Source of the DNA: Methylocystaceae bacterium | GTDB taxonomy: Bacteria > Pseudomonadota > Alphaproteobacteria > Rhodospirillales > Terasakiellaceae | Assembly (NCBI GenBank): GCA_013373205.1 | Contig: JABXIG010000004.1 | Span: forward strand, 229,029-293,028 | Direction: 5' to 3' | DNA length: 64,000 nucleotides | In this document: positions 26,069-34,984 of the stretch, one piece after another | Position numbering within the stretch: the first letter of the stretch is position 1 | How the letters are laid out: every line of letters begins with the position of its first letter | The notes under the pieces: model-generated | What the model was told of the DNA's origin: nothing | Databases searched by the model: none | Seen by the model: only the letters and a program-made list of their open reading frames with translations | Made by a program: the position numbers and the translations under genes

Positions 26069-26725
26069 ATGAAAGCAGTTGTCGCTTTTTTGGTAAGCCT
26101 GTGTGTTCTGTCCGGGGCCAGTCATGCTCTAGACAGGTGTTTGGTGTTGGGCGTTCTGTCCCATAGTGAACATCAAAAAATATCTGAACTCGTGTCTCAG
26201 GCCCTGACACGAGGGAGTATCTGCAACCATTTACGTTATGCCCCGAATAATCGACTGACAAGCTTTTTAAAAAGCCAACGTTTGGATGGAGAAGTCCTGC
26301 GTGTGACCGATTATAGAGAGCAGGTGCAGGATGTTGCCTTTATGGTGAAGCAACCGATCCTGACCGTGCGGGGTCTCTTGCTGAGTTATGATCAAGGTGT
26401 GGAATCTTTGCAGGATTTAAAGGGGCAAACCATCGGTTTCGTGCGCGGTACACATTGGGCAAAGCGGTTGACGGGTAAAACCCATCAAATTGTTGAGGTC
26501 AGCCAATTGGAACAACTACCAGAAATGTTGATGAAAGAGAGGATCGCCGGGTTTTTGATTAATGAAGTCAGCTGGAAGAAGGTTTCAGCCGATTATCCTG
26601 CCTTTTATGAAGTGAATGTTCGGGATTTAAGCGCGCATATCTATTTATTGAATAAGCATAAGGATCTTGAAGAATCGATTAACCGGATCATCAAAAATCT
26701 GGACCTTGTCCTTTATAATCAATAA
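26069..26725 (+). CDS. Periplasmic solute-binding-like protein (SBP_bac_3 type)
   Basis: A 218-residue exported protein. Its signal peptide is MKAVVAFLVSLCVLSGASHA. The body resembles family 3 solute-binding proteins, with LQDLKGQTIGFVRGTHW the typical hinge region. No permease or ATPase genes adjoin it, so it may act as a sensor accessory or be an orphan. The ATG at 26069 is preferred over TTG at 26057 because GAGAGG lies just before it. It sits between hisB and the GST gene. Confidence 0.68.
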   Translation: MKAVVAFLVSLCVLSGASHALDRCLVLGVLSHSEHQKISELVSQALTRGSICNHLRYAPNNRLTSFLKSQRLDGEVLRVTDYREQVQDVAFMVKQPILTVRGLLLSYDQGVESLQDLKGQTIGFVRGTHWAKRLTGKTHQIVEVSQLEQLPEMLMKERIAGFLINEVSWKKVSADYPAFYEVNVRDLSAHIYLLNKHKDLEESINRIIKNLDLVLYNQ

Positions 26726-26759
26726 TCTGTTTTCCCCTTCTTTTGATTTGGAGACACAG

Positions 26760-27368
26760 ATGACCCTGACGCTTTATTCCAACCAAGGTTCCGGCAATTG
26801 CTACAAGGTGCGTCTGTTGTTGCATCAACTGGGGTATGATCTGGATATCCGTGAAATGGATGTAGTGGCGGGTGATTGCCAAAAGCCGGATTTTCTTAAA
26901 ATTAATCCGGTGGGCAAGGTGCCGACCCTGATTTTGGATGAGGGTATGGTTTTGACGGAATCCAATGCGATTTTGCTGCATTTTGCGGATGAAACCCAAT
27001 ATATGCCCATGGATCATTTTGATAAGTCACTGACCTATCAATGGCTTTTTTGGGAACAATATAGTCATGAAACGGCCATCGCGGTGGCACGTTATTCCAT
27101 GCACTATCTTGGGCAAACGCAAAAAGATGATCCTCGTTTGCCACAATTATGGGAAAAAGGCTATACGGCCTTGTCTGTGATGGAAGGTCATTTAAAAGGA
27201 CGTGATTTCTTTGTAGGGGATCGTTATTCTATCGCAGATATTGCCCTTTTTGCTTATACCCATGTGGCTGACCAAGGTGGATTTGATTTGTCAGATTATC
27301 CAAATGTAACGGCTTGGCTGGATCGGGTTAAAGCCCAGCCACGCTGGAAATCGATGGATGAAATTTGA
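26760..27368 (+). CDS. Glutathione S-transferase family protein
   Basis: Cytosolic GST of about 202 residues. The N-terminal thioredoxin-like domain begins TLYSNQGSGNCYKVRLLL and carries the GSH-binding INPVGKVPTLILDEG and LTESNAI. The C-terminal helical domain contains YSIADIALFAYTHVA. Ser or Asn at the N-terminal catalytic site suggests a beta- or theta-like class, but the substrate is unknown. The ATG at 26760 has GGAGA just upstream. It has no obvious role in histidine synthesis. Confidence 0.88.
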   Translation: MTLTLYSNQGSGNCYKVRLLLHQLGYDLDIREMDVVAGDCQKPDFLKINPVGKVPTLILDEGMVLTESNAILLHFADETQYMPMDHFDKSLTYQWLFWEQYSHETAIAVARYSMHYLGQTQKDDPRLPQLWEKGYTALSVMEGHLKGRDFFVGDRYSIADIALFAYTHVADQGGFDLSDYPNVTAWLDRVKAQPRWKSMDEI

Positions 27369-27382
27369 AGCAAAATCATCAC

Positions 27383-27457
27383 GTGTCCCGAACTGGATAC
27401 GGGATCTCTTATGACCACACTCGATATTTCAAAGGTTCCGTATCAAGTACGGGACAC
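27383..27457. repeat. Inverted repeat with 20-bp arms (GTGTCCCG...CGGGACAC)
   Basis: The arms at 27383-27402 and 27438-27457 match at 18 of 20 positions and enclose 35 bases. It lies between the GST and DUF2628 genes. No U tract follows, so it is more like a dispersed palindromic element than a terminator. Confidence 0.7.
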
Positions 27458-27468
27458 ATAGGAAAAAA

Positions 27469-27840
27469 ATGAAACTTTTTAGCATTCATGTGCAGAAATT
27501 TGGCCTCGACCCTATTCCCGATATGCGCGCGGTGAAAGAAGGGTTTAATTGGTTTGCGTTTGTTTTGACGTTTATCTGGGCGGCAATCAAGGGCTATTGG
27601 TGGGTCGCAGGCGGCATTTTTGCGGCTGAAATCGTAATAAGTGGGTTTTTGGCGGCAATAGGGCTTGATCTTGTTGGGCAAGCTGTGGTCAATATCGCCT
27701 TTAATCTGTTGGTAGGGATTTATGCCAACGATCTGGCACGCTGGTCATTGGCCCGGCGGGGATTTATAGAAGACGAAGTGGTGAGTGCTTCCAGCGCAGA
27801 TCATGCACTGGAACGATATGTGCGCACGCTTCACAACTAA
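27469..27840 (+). CDS. DUF2628 family membrane protein
   Basis: Small inner-membrane protein of 123 residues with the DUF2628 pattern: an aromatic-rich segment EGFNWFAFVLTFIWA, then two or three hydrophobic helices (about 25-80). A soluble C-terminal tail follows. Genes of this family often sit just before hisH in alphaproteobacteria, as here (15 bp gap), but its function is unknown. Confidence 0.82.
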   Translation: MKLFSIHVQKFGLDPIPDMRAVKEGFNWFAFVLTFIWAAIKGYWWVAGGIFAAEIVISGFLAAIGLDLVGQAVVNIAFNLLVGIYANDLARWSLARRGFIEDEVVSASSADHALERYVRTLHN

Positions 27841-27855
27841 GGGAATTTAGACGAC

Positions 27856-28500
27856 ATGTCTGTTGTCATCATTGATTACGGTTCCGGCAATTTACGCTCT
27901 GCTGAAAAATCATTTGAACGCGCGGCCCGCGAAGGAAATCTTGGTCTGGATGTAAAAGTATCTGACAAACCAGAAGACGTTTTGGCGGCTGATCGTATTG
28001 TGTTGCCGGGCGTGGGTGCTTTTGGCGATTGCGCAAAAGGCTTGCGCAGTGTGGATGGCATGCTGGATGCGTTAAACGAGGTTGTTCATAAGCAGGGGAA
28101 ACCTTTTATGGGGATTTGCGTTGGCATGCAATTGCTGGCAGAACGCGGTCTGGAGCATGGTAGCCATGATGGTCTGGGTTGGATCAAGGGTGATGTGGTG
28201 GCGATTGAACCTAAAGATGAGTCTTTGAAAATCCCCCATATGGGGTGGAATGAGCTGATCTTTAACGAAAGCGATCATGCGCTTTTGGAAGGCTTGCCTG
28301 TGCGCCCTAATGTATATTTTGTCCATTCCTATCAATTTATCCCAACCGATGCGTCAAATCGTCTGGCAACGGTGGATTATGGCGGGGACGTCACCGCGAT
28401 TGTGGGCAAGGACAATATGGTCGGCACCCAATTCCACCCGGAAAAAAGTCAGGCCGTTGGTCTGCAAGTCATCAGCAATTTCTTGAAATGGAAGCCTTGA
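27856..28500 (+). CDS. hisH: Imidazole glycerol phosphate synthase, glutaminase subunit
   Basis: Class I glutamine amidotransferase supplying ammonia to HisF (214 residues). The nucleophile elbow is GICVGMQLL with the catalytic Cys. The His/Glu pair is in QFHPEKS near the C-terminus, and GSGNLRS is at the N-terminus. It is followed one base later by hisA. Confidence 0.97.
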   Translation: MSVVIIDYGSGNLRSAEKSFERAAREGNLGLDVKVSDKPEDVLAADRIVLPGVGAFGDCAKGLRSVDGMLDALNEVVHKQGKPFMGICVGMQLLAERGLEHGSHDGLGWIKGDVVAIEPKDESLKIPHMGWNELIFNESDHALLEGLPVRPNVYFVHSYQFIPTDASNRLATVDYGGDVTAIVGKDNMVGTQFHPEKSQAVGLQVISNFLKWKP

Positions 28501-28501
28501 T

Positions 28502-29233
28502 ATGAACCTTTATCCCGCAATTGATTTAAAAGATGGAAACTGTGTCCGCTTGTTGCGTGGCGAAATGGATGCGGCAACCGTTTTTAATGACAATCCCGGT
28601 GCGCAAGCCAAAAAATTTGTCGATGATGGCTGTGAATGGGTTCACATCGTTGACCTGAACGGTGCGTTTGAAGGTAAACCGGCTAATGCAGATGCAGTGA
28701 TGCAAATCGTCACAGCCGTAGACGGCAAGGCACAAACCCAGTTGGGGGGCGGTATTCGCACGTTTGAAACCATTCAATATTGGTTGGACTCAGGTATTTC
28801 CCGCGTGATTTTGGGCACGATTGCCTTGCGCGATCCGGACTTTGTGATCGAAGCTTGTAAACGTTTCCCCGGACAAGTCGCCGTCGGTATTGATGCGCGT
28901 GATGGCTATGTGGCTGTAGAAGGTTGGGCAGAAGTTTCCGACATGAAAGTGTTGGATTTGGCGATTAAATTTGAAGATGCGGGCGTGGCCGCCATCATCT
29001 TTACCGATATTTCCAAAGATGGCGCGATGGAAGGGCCGAACCTGCAAGCCACCGTCGATCTGGCAAAGGCGATTTCAACACCTGTCATCCTATCGGGGGG
29101 GGTGTCGTCCATGGCGGATGTGGAAGCGATTAAGGCCGCTGAGGTTCCCGGTCTGGATGGGGCCATTTCCGGCCGCGCGATTTATGATGGCAAGCTGAAT
29201 GTGGCCGATGCCATGAAGGTGCTGAAGGGATAA
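28502..29233 (+). CDS. hisA: ProFAR isomerase
   Basis: Phosphoribosylformimino-5-aminoimidazole carboxamide ribotide isomerase, a TIM barrel of 243 residues. The catalytic Asp is in PAIDLKDGNCVRL and the second in FTDISKDGAMEG. Phosphate sites are GGGIRT and SGGVSS. It lies between hisH and hisF in the same operon. Confidence 0.97.
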   Translation: MNLYPAIDLKDGNCVRLLRGEMDAATVFNDNPGAQAKKFVDDGCEWVHIVDLNGAFEGKPANADAVMQIVTAVDGKAQTQLGGGIRTFETIQYWLDSGISRVILGTIALRDPDFVIEACKRFPGQVAVGIDARDGYVAVEGWAEVSDMKVLDLAIKFEDAGVAAIIFTDISKDGAMEGPNLQATVDLAKAISTPVILSGGVSSMADVEAIKAAEVPGLDGAISGRAIYDGKLNVADAMKVLKG

Positions 29234-29236
29234 ATC

Positions 29237-29998
29237 ATGTTAAAAGTCAGAATTATTCCTTGCCTTGATGTAGCCAATGGTCGCGTGGTGAAGGGCGTGA
29301 ACTTTGTTGATCTGATTGATGCAGGTGATCCTGTGGAGCAGGCCAAAGTTTATGATGCCGCAGGCGCTGATGAGCTTACCTTTCTGGATATCACCGCAAC
29401 ACACGAAAATCGCGATACCATTTATGATGTGGTGCGCCGCACGGCTGAACAATGTTTTATGCCGCTGACCGTAGGTGGCGGGGTGCGCGAGATTGAAGAT
29501 ATTCGCAAGCTTTTGCTGGCAGGTGCGGATAAAGTTTCGATCAATTCCGCAGCGGTGAAACGTCCGGAATTTGTGAAAGAAGCGGCTGAAAAATTTGGTA
29601 ACCAATGTATTGTGGTTGCGATTGATGCGAAATCTGTTGGCCCCAATAAATTTGAAATTTTCACCCATGGTGGGCGTAAACCCACAGGCATTGATGCGGT
29701 GGAATGGGCGAAAAAGATGGTGGAGTATGGCGCGGGTGAAATTCTTTTGACCTCCATGGATCGCGACGGCACCAAGATCGGTTTTAATCTGGAACTGACG
29801 CGGGCGGTCTCAGATGCCGTTTCTGTGCCTGTGATTGCTTCTGGTGGCGTGGGGAACTTGGATCATATGGTTGAAGGCGTCACCGAAGGTCATGCCAGCG
29901 CAGTTCTGGCTGCCAGTATTTTCCATTTTGGTACCTATACCATTCGTGAAACAAAAGAACATATGGCAAAGGCTGGCCTGCCGGTCAGATTGGATTGA
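29237..29998 (+). CDS. hisF: Imidazole glycerol phosphate synthase, cyclase subunit
   Basis: TIM-barrel cyclase partner of HisH (253 residues). The catalytic Asp is in [14 protein letters not shown] and the second in [12 protein letters not shown]. Phosphate sites are GGGVREI and SGGVGN. It starts three bases after hisA and its stop overlaps the hisE start (TGATG). Confidence 0.97.
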   Translation: MLKVRIIPCLDVANGRVVKGVNFVDLIDAGDPVEQAKVYDAAGADELTFLDITATHENRDTIYDVVRRTAEQCFMPLTVGGGVREIEDIRKLLLAGADKVSINSAAVKRPEFVKEAAEKFGNQCIVVAIDAKSVGPNKFEIFTHGGRKPTGIDAVEWAKKMVEYGAGEILLTSMDRDGTKIGFNLELTRAVSDAVSVPVIASGGVGNLDHMVEGVTEGHASAVLAASIFHFGTYTIRETKEHMAKAGLPVRLD

Positions 29999-30324
29999 TG
30001 ATGGACGCAACTGTTCTTGATAAACTGTTTAAAACCATTGCTGCGCGCAAAGGTGCTGATCCGTCAGAATCTTATACGGCTAAGCTGTTTTCCAAAGGTC
30101 GCAACAAGATTGCACAGAAAGTCGGTGAAGAAGGCGTTGAATGTGTGATCGCAGCCTTGTCTGAAGGAAACGAAAAACTGGCTTCGGAAAGCGCGGATTT
30201 ATTTTATCACTTGATGGTGCTTTGGGCCGAAGTTGGCGTAAAACCCGAAGATATTTGGGCAGAAATTGCCCGCCGGGAGGGAATTTCCGGCATTATGGAA
30301 AAGAATTCCCGCCCAAAGGAGTAA
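29998..30324 (+). CDS. hisE: Phosphoribosyl-ATP pyrophosphatase
   Basis: Monofunctional HisE of 108 residues, hydrolysing phosphoribosyl-ATP. The MazG-like metal-binding motif is EEGVECVIAALSEGNEKLASESADLFYH in segments, with the EExxE and ExxD acidic clusters. The ATG at 29998 overlaps the hisF stop. A second ATG directly follows and could also serve. Confidence 0.95.
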   Translation: MMDATVLDKLFKTIAARKGADPSESYTAKLFSKGRNKIAQKVGEEGVECVIAALSEGNEKLASESADLFYHLMVLWAEVGVKPEDIWAEIARREGISGIMEKNSRPKE

Positions 30325-30329
30325 ATATC

Positions 30330-30665
30330 ATGCCGCATATGGTTATTTCTTATGCAAAACCTGTTGAAAAGCAGGTTGATATTCAAAAGCTGGTTCAGGA
30401 TGTCTGGGACGGGGCCAATGAAACGGGCTTGTTCGACCCAAAATCCATCAAAAGTCGCGCCTTACCTGTTGAACATTTTGCATCTGCCAATGGGGATCAA
30501 TTGTTCGTCCATGTGGATGCCAAACTGTTTGCCGGGCGCACGGATGCACAAAAACAGGATATGAATCAACGTGTGTTCGATAAAATTGCAGCTCTGGTCA
30601 GCGATGATGTGGCGATCAGTGTCGAAGCCATTGATATGGACACGGAAAATTATCTGAAGCGTTAA
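30330..30665 (+). CDS. CHMI-like tautomerase (5-carboxymethyl-2-hydroxymuconate isomerase family)
   Basis: Small tautomerase-superfamily protein of 111 residues. It begins Met-Pro-His-Met, so the N-terminal proline after Met removal is the expected catalytic base. The body matches the CHMI family in length and in the SISVEAIDMDTENYLKR-type ending. It starts five bases after hisE with AAAGGAG upstream, so it is in the his transcript. No aromatic-degradation genes are near, so the true substrate is uncertain. Confidence 0.78.
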   Translation: MPHMVISYAKPVEKQVDIQKLVQDVWDGANETGLFDPKSIKSRALPVEHFASANGDQLFVHVDAKLFAGRTDAQKQDMNQRVFDKIAALVSDDVAISVEAIDMDTENYLKR

Positions 30666-30676
30666 GAGTATTTTAT

Positions 30677-30739
30677 GTCACCCTTGCGCAAGTGGGCCCC
30701 AGCTTGTTTGACTGGGGTCGCACTTTTTGCGGGAATGAT
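30677..30739. repeat. Degenerate intergenic palindrome of the GTCA...ATGAT type
   Basis: The outer arms GTCA and AATGAT enclose CCC-TTGCGCAAGT-GGG and a CCCCAG...CTGGGG hairpin. Its layout resembles the element at 20487-20557. It ends the his operon, lying 12 bases past the tautomerase stop. Confidence 0.55.
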
Positions 30740-30759
30740 ATCTTTGCGGATAATGTTAT

Positions 30760-31689
30760 ATGACTTTTTCAGCCGGATTTACCATGTTTCGCGCCTCAGA
30801 CCCGGATGGGTCGATCCCGTGTGCGTTATGGTATCCAACCCATGAGCCAGCCAAGACCTCCCGCCATGGTATTTATGATTTCTGTGTGGCGAAAAAGGCT
30901 GTTATTGCTGAAGGGGCCCACCCTTTAGTCGTGACCTCTCATGGGTCTGGTGGAACACGTTTTGGCCATTGTAAAACAGCCGAGTTTTTGGCTCAAAATG
31001 GCTATATGGTGCTTGCGCCAGAACATCCCTTTAATAACTTTTTTGATGATAGCGGCGTGGGTTCTGCCCGTGTTTATTCTTCCCGTTCACGGCATTTAAA
31101 ATCTGCACTGGATGCTGTGTTGGAGGATGCCCACTGGGGCATTGTCATTGATGCTGACAGAATTGCGGTACACGGGTTTTCTTTGGGTGGCTTTACGGCT
31201 TTGACAGCAGTGGGGGCAACCCCTTTTGTTGCGGGTCTGCGTCAGCATTTACGTCAAAATCGCGAATTTGATACGACATTTTGTGGCTATGAAGTGATCG
31301 TCCGTGATGGCTATGATGACGAGTACCTGCCCGTTACCAGTGATCCGCGCTACAAAGCCTGTATGGCTTTTGCTCCGGTCAGCGGTGGTTTATTCTCTAA
31401 AGACAGTTTGAAAGATATTTCGGTACCTGTGCAGATCTATCGGGCTGAGCGCGACATGATCTTGCGCAATCCCTTTCATGCTGAAGAAATTGCCCGAAAC
31501 CTACCTCAGGGCTGTGACTATCATGTAACTGAAAAAGCAGGGCATTTTTCTTATTTATCGTGGGCGAGAGAGGATGCGAGGTCCGAGCTTGGCGAATTGG
31601 TGAATGATATGCCCGGTTTTGATCGTCAGGTCGTGCATGAAAAAATTCATCAAGAGATGTTGGGTTTTCTAAATAAAGCCCTTTCATAG
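30760..31689 (+). CDS. Alpha/beta hydrolase (dienelactone/PAF-acetylhydrolase-like)
   Basis: A 309-residue alpha/beta hydrolase without signal peptide. An oxyanion segment is VVTSHGSGGTRFGH and the nucleophile elbow is GFSLGGF, while an acidic residue in RAERDMIL and the His in KAGHFSYL complete a triad. It resembles predicted dienelactone hydrolases of the COG4188 type, with specificity unknown. It has its own start after the palindrome and is followed by an unrelated membrane-protein gene. Confidence 0.82.
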   Translation: MTFSAGFTMFRASDPDGSIPCALWYPTHEPAKTSRHGIYDFCVAKKAVIAEGAHPLVVTSHGSGGTRFGHCKTAEFLAQNGYMVLAPEHPFNNFFDDSGVGSARVYSSRSRHLKSALDAVLEDAHWGIVIDADRIAVHGFSLGGFTALTAVGATPFVAGLRQHLRQNREFDTTFCGYEVIVRDGYDDEYLPVTSDPRYKACMAFAPVSGGLFSKDSLKDISVPVQIYRAERDMILRNPFHAEEIARNLPQGCDYHVTEKAGHFSYLSWAREDARSELGELVNDMPGFDRQVVHEKIHQEMLGFLNKALS

Positions 31690-31748
31690 AGGTCTTTCTC
31701 GGGTTACATAGAATCAAATTTCTTCAAAGACGACATGCAAGGACGATT

Positions 31749-32444
31749 ATGTTTGCCGCTTTTTCCAAATCTTTTGCCCAACTTCCGGACAAGACCTTTC
31801 GAAAAGTCATTCTTATGGGCATTTTGGGGGCATTTATTACCTTTTTACTTCTGTTTAGTGCCGTAACCGGGGTTTTATTTGATGTGGTGCTGGTCAATAT
31901 TCCATGGATTGATGCCGCGATTGATTGGTTAGGGTCGCTGGCTACTTTGGTGGTGGTGTGGCTTTTATTCCCGGCGGTGGCCTCGGTCATCATTGGTTTT
32001 TTGTTGGAAGATATCGCCCAAGCTGTTGAAAACAAACACTACCCAGATCTACCCGATGCAAGCGCTATCCCGTGGGGTGAAACCTTGGTTGAAGCGATTA
32101 AATTTGCCGGGGTGATGGTGTTGTTGAACCTTTTGGCCTTACCTATATATCTATTGTTTCCGGCGGTAAATCTGGTCGTCTTCTATTGCCTTAACGGCTA
32201 TTTAATAAGTCGGGAGTATTTTGAATTGGTGGCACAGCGTCGTCTTGGATTGAAGAAAGCAAAGGCGTTGCGTAAAGCCTATCAGGGAAAATTGCTGGTT
32301 GCAGGCGCATTGACTGCTTTCCTGTTAACGATTCCTCTGGTAAACCTATTAGCACCTGTTGTCGGTACCGCCGTCATGGTGCATCTTTTCCATAGTTGGT
32401 CACAGGAGCCGAAATTCCTGCGACTGCAACAGCAAAATCTTTAA
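31749..32444 (+). CDS. EI24/CysZ-like membrane protein
   Basis: Inner-membrane protein of 231 residues with about four to five helices. The EI24 domain pattern shows in LEDIAQAVENKHYPDLP, followed by NGYLISREYFELVAQRRLG and FHSWSQEP. CysZ, a sulfate-uptake protein, belongs to this family, but the role here is not known and no sulfur genes are close. The start has AAGGACG just upstream. It is followed by the bactofilin gene after nine bases. Confidence 0.85.
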   Translation: MFAAFSKSFAQLPDKTFRKVILMGILGAFITFLLLFSAVTGVLFDVVLVNIPWIDAAIDWLGSLATLVVVWLLFPAVASVIIGFLLEDIAQAVENKHYPDLPDASAIPWGETLVEAIKFAGVMVLLNLLALPIYLLFPAVNLVVFYCLNGYLISREYFELVAQRRLGLKKAKALRKAYQGKLLVAGALTAFLLTIPLVNLLAPVVGTAVMVHLFHSWSQEPKFLRLQQQNL

Positions 32445-32453
32445 GGAGTATGT

Positions 32454-33095
32454 GTGAGTATGTTTGGGCGTAAAAAAGACGGCGACAAGCCGACCACCGA
32501 AACCACGCAAAAGAAGGAAAGCACAGCTGCAAGCGAAGAAAAAGTTGAACAATTGCCGCCGCTGAAACCGTTTTCTTCTAAAGGCACACATACTTCGGCT
32601 CCTCCCAGCAAGCCGGCTGTTCCAAGTGCAGCATCTACCAGCACGTCACCGGGCTATCGTCCCGATCTGGCTGCGCGTCGTTTGATGGATATTCCGGGGG
32701 CAACGCCGCGTCGTGGTGATCAACGTACACCGCAAGATCCGCGCACGTTGACTGTGGGCCGTGAAATTTCTCTGCGTGGTGAAATCACAGCCTGTGAAAC
32801 GCTGGTGGTTGAAGGTCAGGTTGATGCGAAAATTAGTGATGCACGTATTCTGGAAGTAGCAGAAGGTGGGGTCTATACAGGCAGTGCCCATGTGGAAGAA
32901 GCCTTTATTTCCGGTGCATTTGATGGCGAACTCTATGCCTATAAAACTTTAACCGTTAAAAGTGGTGGTCGGGTCAAAGGTGATGTGCGCTATGGCCGGA
33001 TCGTCATTGAAGAAGGCGGGGAAATCGCAGGCTCCATGTCGACACTGACGCCGGATGAAATTGCACAATCTCGCAACCAAGACAGTAATTCTTAA
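32454..33095 (+). CDS. Bactofilin (polymer-forming cytoskeletal protein)
   Basis: Bactofilin-type protein of 213 residues. A disordered, charged and proline-rich N-terminus (about 1-95) precedes the DUF583 beta-helix (about 98-200), in which GEITACETLVVEGQVDAKI and the repeated TLTVKSGGRVKGDVRYG-type rungs are typical. Such proteins form filaments under the membrane and guide cell-wall or appendage positioning. The start is GTG at 32454, with AAGGAG upstream; ATG at 32460 is an alternative. No LytM-type endopeptidase gene is beside it. Confidence 0.9.
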   Translation: MSMFGRKKDGDKPTTETTQKKESTAASEEKVEQLPPLKPFSSKGTHTSAPPSKPAVPSAASTSTSPGYRPDLAARRLMDIPGATPRRGDQRTPQDPRTLTVGREISLRGEITACETLVVEGQVDAKISDARILEVAEGGVYTGSAHVEEAFISGAFDGELYAYKTLTVKSGGRVKGDVRYGRIVIEEGGEIAGSMSTLTPDEIAQSRNQDSNS

Positions 33096-33115
33096 AAGCA
33101 GGCAGTCTTTATTTG

Positions 33116-33559
33116 ATGTTTGATCTTTCACACACCGGGAAAGCCATGGCCCTTGTCGGTGTGCTGTTTCTGGCCGCCTGTTCCGGCACGCAATCGACCG
33201 AGAAAATGTATAAGGGGGAAGAAAAACCCCTTGTTCAGGAACCCAAGAAACCAACGTTGGATCCGAAACGGCTGGCGGCAATAAAATCTTTAGGTCTGGA
33301 TATCCAAACCACCCCGGCTAAGCTTGTCGGACTATCCCAGTTTGACGTGAGCCAGGCCTTGGGTGAGCCAAGCTTTGTGCGCAAGGATAAAGGGGTTGAG
33401 ATTTGGCAGTATCGTAATGCTGAATGTATCCTCGATCTGTTTTTATATGAAAGCCGAACGGGTTTTCGTGTGGACCACAGTGAATTGCGCGGGGCCCATC
33501 TGGATAGTGCGGGCGAACTTTCCTGCTTTAAAACCATCGTGATGGGACCAACTTCATGA
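33116..33559 (+). CDS. Putative lipoprotein of unknown function
   Basis: A 147-residue protein with a lipoprotein signal: hydrophobic segment ALVGVLFLAAC, where the lipobox Cys falls at about residue 22. After a proline/lysine-rich linker, the C-terminal part (LVGLSQFDVSQALGEPSFVRKD, then EIWQY and CILDLFLY) resembles the SmpA/OmlA-like fold. So it is possibly an outer-membrane-associated lipoprotein. It overlaps the AmpG-type gene by four bases (ATGA), suggesting coupling to cell-wall recycling. Confidence 0.7.
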   Translation: MFDLSHTGKAMALVGVLFLAACSGTQSTEKMYKGEEKPLVQEPKKPTLDPKRLAAIKSLGLDIQTTPAKLVGLSQFDVSQALGEPSFVRKDKGVEIWQYRNAECILDLFLYESRTGFRVDHSELRGAHLDSAGELSCFKTIVMGPTS

Positions 33560-34899
33560 GATCATGGTTTGAGGCGTCGAAAATTTATTTTGATCGACGC
33601 ATCATCGCGATCCTGTTTTTAGGCTTTTCAAGCGGCCTGCCCTTGCTGTTGGTCTATGGCACCCTGTCTTATTGGTTGGAAGTCGAAGGCGTTTCACTGG
33701 CGACTATTGGTTTTTTCTCGCTTGCACGCCTGCCATATACGTTTAAATTCCTCTGGGCGCCTTTAATCGATCATATCCGTTTGCCCGTCTTGCATCGTTT
33801 GATCGGGCATCGCAGGAGCTGGGCGCTTTTATCCCAAGCCTGCTTGATTCTGTCGATTTTTGCTTTGGGTCATTCCAACCCGACGATGACGCCCGAGATA
33901 ACAGCGCTTTGTGCCGTTTTGGTGGCGTTCTTTTCGGCAACACAAGATATCCTGATCGATGCCTATCGTATTGAACTATTAAAAGACGACGAACAGGGCG
34001 CAGGCGCGGCCATGTATGTCAACGGTTATCGTTTGGGTATGTTAATCGCGGGTGCTGTTGCCATTGGTCTATCGGATTGGGTGTCTTGGCCGATGGTTTA
34101 TTCCATTATGGCTGGTCTGATTCTGATCGGTATGGTAACGGTTCTGTTAAACCGTGAACCGGAAAACCTTGCAGCCGCCCATCAGTTGGAAGAACGTGAC
34201 CAACAGACACAAGCCCATGTGGATGCCGGCAAGCCTATGTGGATGGCCAGTCTAATGGCGAACTTTAATATCGCTGTTTTGTTGCCTTTTAAAGATTTTA
34301 TGATGCGCAGCGGTTGGATGTGGGTGTTGGTCCTGATCGTGCTTTATAAAATGGGGGAAGCCATGCTGGGCGCGATGGCCAACCCGTTTTATCACCAGAT
34401 CGGATTTACCCCGACCGAGATTGCATCGGTTACAAAAGTCTTTGGTTTGGCCGCAACTATTATCGGCGGGATGATTGGCGGGATTGTGGTTTATCGTTAT
34501 GGGATCTTCCAGGCGCTTCTTTACTGTGGGATCGTGCAGATGCTTTCAACCCTGTTGTTTGCCGTTCAGGCAGAGGTTGGTCATAACGTCCCTATGTTGA
34601 TGGTGGCGATTTCAGGAGAAAATATCACCGCAGGCATGGCAACCACAGCCTTCGTGGCATATCTGTCGAGTCAGTGTAATTCGGCTTATACCGCGACCCA
34701 ATATGCGCTTTTAAGTTCCTTTATGGCTGTGCCGCGTGATGTATTTGCGTCTTTTTCTGGCATTTTGGCACAAAGTCTTGGTTGGACATGGTTTTTTGTC
34801 GCCTGTTCGATGATTGCCCTACCCGCCTTGCTTTTGCTGGTCTGGATGATCAAGAGGTATGACCAAAGTGGTGAAATTGAGGACAAGAATCCTGCTTGA
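33556..34899 (+). CDS. ampG: AmpG-family MFS muropeptide permease
   Basis: Twelve-helix major-facilitator protein of 447 residues of the AmpG/PAT type, likely importing anhydromuropeptides for cell-wall recycling. The N-terminus has FSSGLPLLLVYGTLSYWL, the conserved AmpG first helix, followed by LARLPYTFKFLWAPLIDH and the SATQDILIDAYRIELL motif. It is translationally coupled to the upstream lipoprotein gene. A promoter-like element for ppa overlaps its stop codon. AmpG is the best match, but sugar or acetyl-CoA transport cannot be excluded. Confidence 0.87.
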   Translation: MRSWFEASKIYFDRRIIAILFLGFSSGLPLLLVYGTLSYWLEVEGVSLATIGFFSLARLPYTFKFLWAPLIDHIRLPVLHRLIGHRRSWALLSQACLILSIFALGHSNPTMTPEITALCAVLVAFFSATQDILIDAYRIELLKDDEQGAGAAMYVNGYRLGMLIAGAVAIGLSDWVSWPMVYSIMAGLILIGMVTVLLNREPENLAAAHQLEERDQQTQAHVDAGKPMWMASLMANFNIAVLLPFKDFMMRSGWMWVLVLIVLYKMGEAMLGAMANPFYHQIGFTPTEIASVTKVFGLAATIIGGMIGGIVVYRYGIFQALLYCGIVQMLSTLLFAVQAEVGHNVPMLMVAISGENITAGMATTAFVAYLSSQCNSAYTATQYALLSSFMAVPRDVFASFSGILAQSLGWTWFFVACSMIALPALLLLVWMIKRYDQSGEIEDKNPA

Positions 34900-34924
34900 A
34901 AAAGGCAGTTTTCTTAGGTATTGT
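34896..34924 (+). promoter_or_regulatory. Putative sigma-70 promoter for ppa
   Basis: TTGAAA at 34896-34901 and TATTGT at 34919-34924 are 17 bases apart, overlapping the ampG stop. The transcript would begin about 55 bases before the ppa ATG. Sequence match only. Confidence 0.4.
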
Positions 34925-34984
34925 GCGCCTTCAAAACTAGGGGGCCGTTTGGGGCACCGCACTTAATCAATGTGAGGAAAATCC

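Noticed and set aside
29422..29775. Minus-strand open frame antisense to hisF.
   Set aside because: It has no recognisable domain and is fully inside a conserved gene.
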